A stretch of 18,519 nt of DNA from CAWVWF01 sp963933885 (lineage in GTDB: Bacteria > Bacteroidota > Bacteroidia > Flavobacteriales_C > GCA-002722245): contig CAWVWF010000049.1 of the NCBI GenBank assembly GCA_963933885.1, positions 1-18,519 of the forward strand, written 5' to 3'. The notes beneath the pieces are model-generated. The model saw nothing but the letters and a program-made list of their open reading frames with translations, did not search any database and was not told where the DNA came from. The position numbers and the translations under genes are program-made. This document shows, piece after piece, positions 1 to 6,886 of this stretch; position 1 is the stretch's first letter; each line of letters starts with the position of its first letter.

Positions 1-45
1 TCTTTAGGTTTTATGTAAAAATACAACTCTCCCCATACTTTTTAA

Positions 46-411
46 TGTGACCCGTATAATCACAAAACAAAATCTAGTGAATTCACAAGTACGAAGAGGT
101 TAGAAAAAGGAGTAGATAACATCAGTAAAACAGGTCCTAAGAAAAGTGAATATGACATACCCAACAGAAGAGCAATCCATCTAGAAGCTCAAAAAAACAC
201 TTGTGGCATCTCTGGAACCGTAGTAATAAAGATATCCGTAAACAAAGCCGGAAGAGTTACAGAGGTTCACCATATTGATGGAACGACAAGTAATACATGT
301 TTAATAAATCAAGCTAAAGAATTTGCTATACAAATTAAGTATACTCCTTCAAAAGAAAATGAACCAAAAATAAACGAAGGATTAATTACAATTAGAGGAA
401 GTTTAAACTAG
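46..411 (+). pseudogene. TonB C-terminal domain remnant (energy transducer), no start codon
   Basis: The reading frame from 46 to the TAG at 409-411 encodes about 121 residues whose second half reads like the C-terminal domain of a Bacteroidota TonB-type energy transducer: an NRRA segment, then GTVVIKISVNKAGRVTE, then GTTSNTCLINQAKEFA, then a closing G-x-I strand. In that family the domain lies in the periplasm and contacts TonB-dependent outer-membrane receptors. The frame contains no ATG, GTG or TTG, and in-frame stops lie at 16-18 and 43-45, so the N-terminal membrane anchor and proline-rich linker are not joined to it. Skipping one base near 45 would connect it to an open frame at 3-47 that stops at 48-50, so a frameshifted gene starting before the window is possible. 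The alternative is a decayed 3' fragment. The domain call is fairly secure; the pseudogene status is inference. Confidence 0.6.
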
Positions 412-416
412 ACTTA

Positions 417-1871
417 TTATTTTTCCGTATTAACAATTGTCAACTTAGGACATATACTACTTAAACACCTATCACTAGTTTCAAATTCATATCGCCCAAC
501 AAAGCTTAATACTCCTTTAGAAAGAGAAGCTGATTTCCATTGAGGAACAACTTTAAATTTTTCATCCCATAAGGAAGGGTTTCTCATTATCATTTTAATG
601 ATTTCAGGACTTAACTTAATATTATACTTCCAGTCACCAGTTAAAAGCCCATTTACTACTCTTCCTTCTTGTTTAATTTTTCCATTTGAGTAAAACTCTT
701 TAAATGAACCTGATAATTTCCCATTCTCGAAACTATATACATTTCTCAATGTCCCATTATCAAAAAATATTTTCTGATCTCCTTCCAAAAATCCATTATC
801 ATATTTTTTCTCAGTAGATTTTTTTCCATTATCAAAATAACCTAACCATACTCCTACTCTCAATCCATTCGAAAATGCCCCAGTATGTTTAACTTTTCCT
901 TTAGAATAGAATGCTGTGTATTTACCATTTGGCATACCAGATTTAAACTCTACAGATAAAATGATTCCCTTACCTTCTTCTTTAAGAATCACTTCTCCTT
1001 GAAGTTTCCCTTTTAAGACCTCTCCTTTTATAGTAACTCCACCAACATTAATTTTAAAACTGCCCTCTTTCCTATAAACCTCAGGCGTTATTGCAATTTT
1101 TTCTTCTAATAATTTCAAGGTAACTAGCGCATCCAAATCAGTTTGATATGAATGATCAATAATACCATTCATAACGATATTCTCTTCTTCGTCTACAGAA
1201 GCCTTAAATCGTCTCTCAACTAGTCTATTCATCAATACAGACTTTGCTCCTTCAGCATCCAGCTCTCCTTTTAAGTTTTTAAAACTTAACCAGAAAATAG
1301 GCAAATGGCCACTTCCATGTTTGATAATTGGAGCAACTCCTGAAATATAGATTTCTAATTTGTTTGTCACACGATTATAAGCAAAGTCTTCCTTAAATTG
1401 AATACCTATAATTTGATCGAAGAGCTCAGGAGCAATTTTCTTTCCTAAAAGAGCTATATTGAAAGCGCTGTTTTTATAAAATGACAAGTGAGGATTATTA
1501 ACCGCTTTCCTTAAGTACTCAATAAAAGTAGTTTTACCATTAGCTAATTCAATATACTCTAGACCTTTATTTGAATCATGATCATTAAAGATAATTGTTC
1601 TGTACAAACGTTTTATCCAGTAATTTTCCTCTTGGAATAAATAATTTGCCTCAAACTGGCTAAGATTCTTTTCATTTAAGAAATTAACATCTTTAGCCTC
1701 TAACTTAAAAGCATCAGCGTTCATCATCAAGAAATCACCAATCCCCCAAACCTTATAGTTTACAAGACCATTATAAATCTGAAAACGCTCGCTCACAAAT
1801 GGACCATCCATAGGAGCTTGAGCTTGAACGAAATTTGACAACAGTAATAAAAGGAAAAGTACTTTCTTCAT
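417..1871 (-). CDS. Secreted protein with GldN-like domain and C-terminal MORN-type repeats
   Basis: This 484-residue protein begins with a clear signal peptide (residues 1-18, hydrophobic LFLLLLL core, cleavage near AQA). Residues about 80-235 resemble GldN, a periplasmic component of the T9SS/gliding machinery: YWIKRLYRTI recalls the GldN WxxxxWR-I segment, and EIYISGVAPI followed by LPIFWLSF recalls its R-x-x-GIAP and LFW-x-x-x segments. Residues about 305-417 hold roughly five MORN_2/YwqK-like repeats of about 23 residues, each with a Y/F-x-NGK or NGxxxG core (FYSKGKVK, YFDNGKKS, FFDNGTLR, FYSNGKIK). Such repeats usually act as binding or structural modules. The C-terminus has two cysteines (SDRCLSSICP) that could form a disulphide. 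The gene starts 10 bp after the PurL-half stop, so the two may share a transcript. The repeats are secure; the GldN resemblance is from memory and moderate. Confidence 0.65.
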   Translation of the reverse strand: MKKVLFLLLLLSNFVQAQAPMDGPFVSERFQIYNGLVNYKVWGIGDFLMMNADAFKLEAKDVNFLNEKNLSQFEANYLFQEENYWIKRLYRTIIFNDHDSNKGLEYIELANGKTTFIEYLRKAVNNPHLSFYKNSAFNIALLGKKIAPELFDQIIGIQFKEDFAYNRVTNKLEIYISGVAPIIKHGSGHLPIFWLSFKNLKGELDAEGAKSVLMNRLVERRFKASVDEEENIVMNGIIDHSYQTDLDALVTLKLLEEKIAITPEVYRKEGSFKINVGGVTIKGEVLKGKLQGEVILKEEGKGIILSVEFKSGMPNGKYTAFYSKGKVKHTGAFSNGLRVGVWLGYFDNGKKSTEKKYDNGFLEGDQKIFFDNGTLRNVYSFENGKLSGSFKEFYSNGKIKQEGRVVNGLLTGDWKYNIKLSPEIIKMIMRNPSLWDEKFKVVPQWKSASLSKGVLSFVGRYEFETSDRCLSSICPKLTIVNTEK

Positions 1872-1881
1872 GTAAAATAGT

Positions 1882-2922
1882 TTATAAAAAACTATCTAAA
1901 GCACTATTGAATTTAGCTTTAAGTTCATTAGCAAAACCATAACTCTCATGATCAATTCTTATCTCGCTTTTAGTAACATGTCCTAACATTAAAGCTTTAG
2001 ACTTTGTTGTCCCTAATAATTGTAAAAATAAATCTAAATTATCTTCAGTTACAGATACAACAGCCCTAGATTGTGCTTCTCCAAATAAGAAAGCATCACG
2101 TCTAAACTCCATAGGAAGTGTAATATCAAATCCTAAATCTTCATTTAAACATTTATTAAATAATGCTGAAAACAATCCACCTTCAGCAACACTTTTACAT
2201 GACTGAATAACTCCAGATGCAATTAAATTTTTAATTGTTTGATGTAATTCAAACTCTTCCTCTAAATCGAAAGATGGTGCTGGAGTTTCTTTAACGTTAT
2301 GAAACTTTGCTAAATATTCTGAAGCATTTACATCATCACTTGGTTTACCAAGCATAAAGATTAAATCACCTTTATTTTTAAACGACATAGAAGTTTGTAA
2401 TTTCTTATCGTCTATAACACCAATCATACTGATATTAGGTACTGGTAAAAGATCCATACGTTTATTCGTATATAAATCTCCTGCTGTTACCGGTGTGTTA
2501 AATCTTGCACAAACAGTTCTAATTCCACTAATTGATTTAGAGAACTGCTTCGCTACATCTGGATTAGATAAATCACCAAAGTTTAAATAACAAGTTGCAG
2601 AGATTGGTTGACCTCCAGAACAAACGATATCCCTTGCTGCTTCAGCAACAACAATCATAGATCCTTTTTCTGCATCAGCATAAACATACCTTGCATTTGA
2701 ATTACTTGTAATTGCAAATGCATTTTCAGTTCCAGCAATGTTTAAGAAACCTGCATCAGAAAATGAGTTTGTTTCAGCATCTTCACCATCTTTTACATTT
2801 TTAAATTGCTCAGCAACCCAACGCTTTCCTGTTAAGTTTGGAGCTGAAACTGCCCAATCAATTGCTGCTTGTAAACTTGCTGGCTCTTCTATTGTATTTA
2901 TATCGAATGATGACTGACTCAT
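1882..2922 (-). CDS. Stand-alone C-terminal half of phosphoribosylformylglycinamidine synthase (PurL-like)
   Basis: The 346-residue product matches the second AIR-synthase-like half of the roughly 740-residue short PurL of Bacteroidota, an enzyme that makes formylglycinamidine ribonucleotide in purine synthesis. Recognisable segments are KRWVAEQF (about 33-40), a divergent NSNARYVYAD, VAEAARDIVCSGG, CYLNFGD, an EGGLFSAL segment, RRDAFLFGEAQSR and a final IRIDHESYGF. It begins exactly where the linker between the two halves of full PurL would be, so this is a separate gene and not an internal truncation. The first half, which carries the catalytic ATP site in studied PurL, is not encoded next door. 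The usual GGNVS-x-YN loop after TPVT is replaced by AGDLYTNK. It could be one subunit of a split PurL encoded elsewhere, or a paralogue with an altered role. No strong Shine-Dalgarno precedes the ATG. Its own promoter box lies at 2990-2997. Confidence 0.8.
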   Translation of the reverse strand: MSQSSFDINTIEEPASLQAAIDWAVSAPNLTGKRWVAEQFKNVKDGEDAETNSFSDAGFLNIAGTENAFAITSNSNARYVYADAEKGSMIVVAEAARDIVCSGGQPISATCYLNFGDLSNPDVAKQFSKSISGIRTVCARFNTPVTAGDLYTNKRMDLLPVPNISMIGVIDDKKLQTSMSFKNKGDLIFMLGKPSDDVNASEYLAKFHNVKETPAPSFDLEEEFELHQTIKNLIASGVIQSCKSVAEGGLFSALFNKCLNEDLGFDITLPMEFRRDAFLFGEAQSRAVVSVTEDNLDLFLQLLGTTKSKALMLGHVTKSEIRIDHESYGFANELKAKFNSALDSFL

Positions 2923-2989
2923 GATTATATGATTTTAGTTATTAGATTCATAAAAATAAGATTATTGTTGGATTATAAAGAAAGGAATG

Positions 2990-2997
2990 CAAATTTA
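2990..2997 (-). promoter_or_regulatory. Bacteroidota -7 box (TAAATTTG) for the PurL half
   Basis: Read on the minus strand this is TAAATTTG followed by C, an exact match to TAnnTTTG, about 68 bp before the ATG at 2922. The first three bases are also the stop codon of the preceding lipoprotein gene. No clear TTG is seen at the expected -33 distance, so the promoter would be weak or need help. Confidence 0.5.
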
Positions 2998-3870
2998 TTT
3001 AATCACAACGAATTTACCACTAGATCTACGATCTCCACTTGTAACAACAGCGAAGTAGCTTCCTGATTTAAGATGCTCAATATTTACCTTTATTGATTTA
3101 GAGCTAGGGTATTGTTTACTTTTAATTTCTTCCCCTGATGCGCTAAAAACAGATAACCGAGCATTTTCAAAACCTAAAAGATCTGATTCAATTTTCACTT
3201 CATTACCTCTAACTGGATTTGGGTAGATTTTCATACCTTCAGAGTTTTCTTCATCCTTAATATCTATATCCTGCAGAATGACGTCATCCTTTTCATCAGA
3301 AGAAAAAGACAATTGCTCTTTTCTTAAATATGTGTTTTTTAAACGATTCTTATAAAACTCTTTAATTTCTTTTCTAGGATCTGGATTTATAATAAAATCA
3401 CTTGAAGACAGACTGTCAATCCTCAAAGGCATCGAAATAGAAGAACCTACTGTATCAACCCTATTTAGAATTGATCTATTTTGATTCCAAGGCTCTTCAA
3501 AACCATAATATTTCGTAAAGTATCTTCCAACTACGATTACTTTATAATAGGAAGAATCAACCAACTGATGTAAGAAATAATACTTCCTGTACTTAATAGC
3601 TTTTTCGAAATCAAAACTCCAATCATCAACTATTAGTCGCTCTCCTATTGATATTGAAATAAATTGCACTGATCGTTTTATAGAATCTGAAACTATAAGA
3701 GATAGTTTTTCATCAAAAACATCTACCATCTTCACCTCTTTCCCTTCTATTATTTTATTAAAACCAAATATAGGTTCACGCTGGCGACTCTCTAAACTTG
3801 ATTCTTCCCCTCCACAGCTAGACAAGCAAAGGACTACGACGATACTGTAAATTACTTTAGAAAAGCTCAT
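2995..3870 (-). CDS. Lipoprotein with C-terminal type IX secretion sorting domain
   Basis: A 291-residue protein starting at the ATG at 3868-3870; a TTG one codon earlier also gives an open frame, but an AGGAGG lies five bases before the ATG and fixes the start. The N-terminus is a lipoprotein signal (hydrophobic IVVVLCLSSC, lipid-accepting Cys19), followed by GGEESS, an acidic stretch. The middle (about 30-190) is not recognised; it is rich in charged and aromatic residues (YYFLHQLVDSSYY). Residues about 213-291 form a Por-secretion-type C-terminal sorting domain: the IYPNPV motif at 215-220, the FSASG turn, LKSGSYFAVV and a final GKFVVIK strand. Proteins with this domain are exported by the T9SS and fixed at or released from the surface. 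Having both a lipobox and this domain is uncommon. The gene overlaps the methyltransferase stop by one base, so it is translationally coupled to it. Confidence 0.85.
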   Translation of the reverse strand: MSFSKVIYSIVVVLCLSSCGGEESSLESRQREPIFGFNKIIEGKEVKMVDVFDEKLSLIVSDSIKRSVQFISISIGERLIVDDWSFDFEKAIKYRKYYFLHQLVDSSYYKVIVVGRYFTKYYGFEEPWNQNRSILNRVDTVGSSISMPLRIDSLSSSDFIINPDPRKEIKEFYKNRLKNTYLRKEQLSFSSDEKDDVILQDIDIKDEENSEGMKIYPNPVRGNEVKIESDLLGFENARLSVFSASGEEIKSKQYPSSKSIKVNIEHLKSGSYFAVVTSGDRRSSGKFVVIK

Positions 3871-4574
3871 CAATTCCTCCTTAGTTTTAAAGCAACAATA
3901 CCATACCTATCCTTTTTATTCGAATGATCATATGGAATATTTTCTCTCAAACTTTTATACATGTTATTACCCTCAAAGTGTTTTTCAAATTCTATAGAAA
4001 ATTCAGGCAAAAAAGATTTAGAGATGTCCCAACCAAAATTACTTGGTTCAGCAAGTGTTGGATAAGAATGAATATCACAAATCATTAAGAACAAACCACC
4101 AGGTGCAACAATTCTTTTAATTTCTTGGATACATTCACCCAAATCATCTACATGATCTAACGAATTAAGAGAAGTAACAAAATCAAATGACCCTGTATCA
4201 AAAGGCATTTTTTCAGCACCAGATTGGATATATTCCATTTCATGGTTACGACCTTCCATTTTAACATACTTATCAGCCAGGGGATCTAAACCAACTCTTC
4301 TTTTGGTATTATCCGCCCACTCTAAACTTCCACGAGGTCCGCAACCGATGTCCATTATAACTTGACCAGCGTAATCCTCTTTTGTTAAATCAAAAAATAT
4401 TGTGAAAAATTCCTCATAATGATGGTTAGTTAGACGTCCTTCTCTAATTTTAACGATCTTCCAAAATACAATTTCGTTTAAAGATTTTAGTAATTTAGGA
4501 CCAAACAGAGCCAAACTAACCCTGCTTAACCATTTATAATAAGCTGTTGCTATTTTATTATCTCTTAAAGCCAT
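3870..4574 (-). CDS. Class I SAM-dependent methyltransferase (Methyltransf_11-like)
   Basis: A 234-residue protein with the standard order of class I methyltransferase motifs: motif I VIMDIGCGP (72-80) for S-adenosylmethionine binding, an acidic end of strand 2 at VGLDPL (94-99), AEKMPFDTGSFDFV (120-133) and the motif III segment APGGLFLMICD (157-167). About 70 residues precede motif I and are basic and aromatic; they may help bind substrate. The substrate cannot be read from the sequence; small molecules, quinones and lipids are all seen in this group. The start ATG at 4574 shares one base with the stop of the upstream zinc-ribbon-like gene, and the gene's own end carries the ribosome-binding site of the following lipoprotein gene. 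This arrangement argues for coordinated production of the three proteins. Confidence 0.85.
   Translation of the reverse strand: MALRDNKIATAYYKWLSRVSLALFGPKLLKSLNEIVFWKIVKIREGRLTNHHYEEFFTIFFDLTKEDYAGQVIMDIGCGPRGSLEWADNTKRRVGLDPLADKYVKMEGRNHEMEYIQSGAEKMPFDTGSFDFVTSLNSLDHVDDLGECIQEIKRIVAPGGLFLMICDIHSYPTLAEPSNFGWDISKSFLPEFSIEFEKHFEGNNMYKSLRENIPYDHSNKKDRYGIVALKLRRN
3876..3881 (-). promoter_or_regulatory. Perfect Shine-Dalgarno AGGAGG before the lipoprotein start
   Basis: On the minus strand AGGAGG lies inside the last codons of the methyltransferase gene and five bases before the ATG at 3870. It decides the lipoprotein start in favour of this ATG over the TTG at 3873. Such a consensus site stands out because most genes in this window have none. 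Confidence 0.75.
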
Positions 4575-5155
4575 TAAACAAAAACAGGTCTATTAGTTTT
4601 AAACAAAGCTTTTAACTCAGGTGGAACATTTGTAATAGTATCCATAAAGTCATCAAACTCATCTTTTGTTTGCTGAGATAAAAGCTCTTGAATATCCTCT
4701 CCAATACTAGGACTAATTAATATAGGAAACTGTCCTGAGACCATTTTATCCCCAATAAATTGTCCAACTATATTATATTCATCTAACTCTTCAACTGGAG
4801 TTCCGGTCACCAAACATTCAGCAAAAGGGTCTTTCCTTTTCTGACTCTGATCTTCCCATTCCTCTAATACAAAGTTTTCCTTCATATAGTCCTGGATGTT
4901 CTGAACGCTTTCTTCGCTCATAGCTTCCATCTTTCTCATATTACAATCCATGCAGATTGCATATTCAAAAACTGTATTTCTTTTTTCGTTATTGGGGTTT
5001 ACCTTAAATGATTTTTCAATCATATAACTAACCTCACCTTGCAGTAAATCTTTACCACAAAATGTACAATCACAAAAAGACTTTTTATCTAAATCAGAAT
5101 GAAAGTCTTCCGGAATATCCTCTAAAGAAAAATCGTTTGAAAAATTTGAATCCAC
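4574..5155 (-). CDS. Unknown protein with two CxxC pairs (putative zinc ribbon)
   Basis: I do not recognise this 193-residue protein. It has two CxxC pairs, CTFC at 30-33 and CMDC at 68-71, separated by 34 residues; C28 is an additional nearby cysteine. That layout fits a zinc-ribbon or treble-clef metal site. The rest is acidic and predicted soluble, with no signal peptide or membrane segment, and ends in a proline-containing tail (NVPPELKALFKTNRPVFV). Its start is a GTG at 5153-5155; no ATG or TTG precedes it in frame after the tlyA stop. It lies 22 bp after tlyA and overlaps the methyltransferase start by one base, so it is likely part of the same transcript. The metal site is inference from cysteine spacing. 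Confidence 0.65.
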   Translation of the reverse strand: MDSNFSNDFSLEDIPEDFHSDLDKKSFCDCTFCGKDLLQGEVSYMIEKSFKVNPNNEKRNTVFEYAICMDCNMRKMEAMSEESVQNIQDYMKENFVLEEWEDQSQKRKDPFAECLVTGTPVEELDEYNIVGQFIGDKMVSGQFPILISPSIGEDIQELLSQQTKDEFDDFMDTITNVPPELKALFKTNRPVFV

Positions 5156-5177
5156 AATTAAAAATATTAAATATCTA

Positions 5178-5918
5178 TTATTTCACGAAGTAAAGTAAAT
5201 ACTCAACATTTCCGTCTCCACCTTTGATTGGTGAATCCATTGTTCCTTTTACAGTAGCTTTAGCGCCTTCACAAAATTGCTTCAGTCTATCAAGTGCTTT
5301 AATTCGCTCTCTATTATCTGTAACTATTCCTTTTTTATTAACTGCTTTTTTTCCTAATTCGAATTGAGGCTTAACTAAAACAACGAATGTTGTTCCTTCC
5401 TTTACACAATTAAAAATTGCAGGTAAAACAAGCGTTAGTGATATAAAAGATAAATCCGCAACTACTATTTCTGGATCATTTTTAAAAGGAGGAAATTGCC
5501 CTGTTCTAATTAAATCATCTAGATGACGAGCATTTACTTTTTCGAAACAACTAACACGCTCATCAAGTCTGATGCTTTTATCCATTTGTCCGGAACCAAC
5601 ATCAACACCATAAACTTCCTTTGCACCTCTTTGAAGTAAGCAATCTGTAAAACCTCCAGTTGAAGCTCCTAAATCTAGAGCAACTAAACCATCAACGCTT
5701 ATATTAAACTTCTCTAAAGCTTTCTCTAACTTATATCCAGCTCTACTAACGAACTTGAATTGCTCTAATATCTCAATGTTATCTTTCTCGGAAATATCTT
5801 GTCCGGATTTTTTGGCAGGAACACCGTTTACAAGGATCTTTTGTTCCTTAATTAAATTTTTAACTAAAGACCTTGTCTTTAATAATCCTTCTTCTACTAA
5901 ATGTATATCTAAACGCAC
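5178..5918 (-). CDS. tlyA: TlyA family rRNA 2'-O-methyltransferase
   Basis: The 246-residue product starts at a GTG (5916-5918), giving the usual RLD-x-x-LVE-x-GL start of the family. A longer frame begins upstream, but it would run through a promoter box and a terminator, so it is rejected. Residues 2-55 form an S4 RNA-binding domain (RLDIHLVEEGL, KEQKILVNG). Residues about 58-246 form an FtsJ-like methyltransferase: FVSRAGYKLEKAL, SAM-binding LDLGASTGGFTD (81-92), VVADLSFISL and LVKPQFELG. The catalytic K-D-K-E tetrad can be placed at K63, D155, K183 and E239. TlyA proteins methylate riboses in 16S and/or 23S rRNA; the name haemolysin in older annotations is misleading. Which rRNA positions are modified here is not known. 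It heads the cluster that runs down to 2995. Confidence 0.92.
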   Translation of the reverse strand: MRLDIHLVEEGLLKTRSLVKNLIKEQKILVNGVPAKKSGQDISEKDNIEILEQFKFVSRAGYKLEKALEKFNISVDGLVALDLGASTGGFTDCLLQRGAKEVYGVDVGSGQMDKSIRLDERVSCFEKVNARHLDDLIRTGQFPPFKNDPEIVVADLSFISLTLVLPAIFNCVKEGTTFVVLVKPQFELGKKAVNKKGIVTDNRERIKALDRLKQFCEGAKATVKGTMDSPIKGGDGNVEYLLYFVK

Positions 5919-5935
5919 CGCTGTTATTTTTTTTA

Positions 5936-5943
5936 CAAAAGTA
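5936..5943 (-). promoter_or_regulatory. Bacteroidota -7 box (TACTTTTG) for tlyA
   Basis: On the minus strand TACTTTTG matches TAnnTTTG exactly and lies 17 bp before the GTG start of tlyA, so the transcript leader would be very short. No TTG is seen at the expected distance upstream, where the terminator of the preceding gene sits instead. Confidence 0.5.
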
Positions 5944-5944
5944 C

Positions 5945-5975
5945 AAAAAAAGAACCCCGAATAAATCCGTGGTTC
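5945..5975 (-). terminator. Rho-independent terminator after the 148-residue secreted protein gene
   Basis: Read on the minus strand, GAACC (5975-5971) pairs with GGTTC (5956-5952), continued inward by a CG/CG pair after one mismatch, with an AT-rich loop, and is followed directly by seven T (5951-5945). It lies about 30 bp past the stop of the gene at 6005-6451. The opposite strand has no T run. Confidence 0.75.
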
Positions 5976-6004
5976 AAAATACAACAATTTAATTGTGCCT
6001 ATTA

Positions 6005-6451
6005 TTAATTTGTAGCTGTAATTTTCAATCTTGACATCTCATTTCCAGAAACATATGAAAACATAGACACTGAATTTGGTTGGATTTCTAATTCACCTTG
6101 TAGGTAATATATTATTTTTATCGCTTTTTTATGGTTCATTGTTAAAAAAGTAACCTTAGCTCTTTCACTATCAAAAGAAGCTTGTCCAAAATCTGAATGC
6201 ATTCCAACAACAGTAAATCCAGCAGGAATTAAATCTTCGTATTTTGCAAATCCTTTAATTCCAGAGGCGTTATTTATATTAACTTCTACTTTATACATTA
6301 ATTCGTCACCCAAGTTAAACTCAGAAACACTTTTTTTAATATTCAACTTAGAGCTTAATCTTACCGACTTATCGGCTTCTTTAGCGGAATCAAAGCTTGA
6401 TAATGTTCCGATTAATAATAAGGCAGTTAATAATGTTCCGAATAGTTTCAT
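6005..6451 (-). CDS. Small secreted protein with a beta-sandwich-like domain, function unknown
   Basis: A 148-residue protein with an N-terminal signal peptide (LFGTLLTALLLIGTLSS). The mature part has a strand-rich pattern: LGDELMYKVEVNINN, IKGFAKYEDLIPAGFTV, a short AxF strand, KVTFLTM, IKIIYYL and FSYVSGNEMSRLKI. The GFAK-x-x-E-x-x-P-x-GF core and the final FSY segment recall a domain found in Bacteroidota secreted proteins, sometimes in several copies; here there is one. It also resembles DUF11-type surface repeats (I-P-x-GF turn). I cannot assign a function. The gene stands alone, with its own terminator at 5945-5975 and a long intergenic region upstream. The start at 6451 is the only ATG that gives a complete signal peptide. 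Confidence 0.7.
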   Translation of the reverse strand: MKLFGTLLTALLLIGTLSSFDSAKEADKSVRLSSKLNIKKSVSEFNLGDELMYKVEVNINNASGIKGFAKYEDLIPAGFTVVGMHSDFGQASFDSERAKVTFLTMNHKKAIKIIYYLQGELEIQPNSVSMFSYVSGNEMSRLKITATN

Positions 6452-6886
6452 AGTCTTGGGGTTTTTGTTCTATATTAAGTTAAGATTAATTAAGAGCGGA
6501 ATAAACTTAACTAAATAAATTTCTTACGCGCTCAAGGCAAACCAGTATTATATTAAGTCGTTAGGCTACTTGCAAATACTGTAATAGTTGACAGATTAAA
6601 GATATAAAAACATAAGGATATTTGTATTACAACCAAACACCGTTTTAGACAAAACATCTTAAAAATCACATTAATGCAATCTTTATACACATTAAAACAA
6701 TTATTCAATTAAAATGGCAATCAAAATATAATATTACCTTTTAAAAAGATGTCAAACAACTCCTGCATTGATACTTTTCAAGATTGAATACCAATTTAAT
6801 GGTATAATTCAGAGAATTAACGCTCAAACATTTTATAACTAACTTTTTATTCCGAAATTTACTTTAACTAAATAAATTAAATCGCT
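6452..6886. other. Divergent intergenic region, 435 bp
   Basis: This very AT-rich stretch lies between two divergent genes and must hold both promoters, but no exact TAnnTTTG box is seen in either orientation. It has only very short open frames (about 12 codons) without supporting signals. A 15-bp direct repeat, TTAACTAAATAAATT, occurs near each end (6507-6521 and 6864-6878). No tRNA-like or terminator-like structure was found. Confidence 0.5.

Noticed and set aside
5755..5964. Plus-strand open frame of 69 codons
   Set aside because: It lies opposite tlyA, has no signal of its own and a composition expected from the complement of a real gene.
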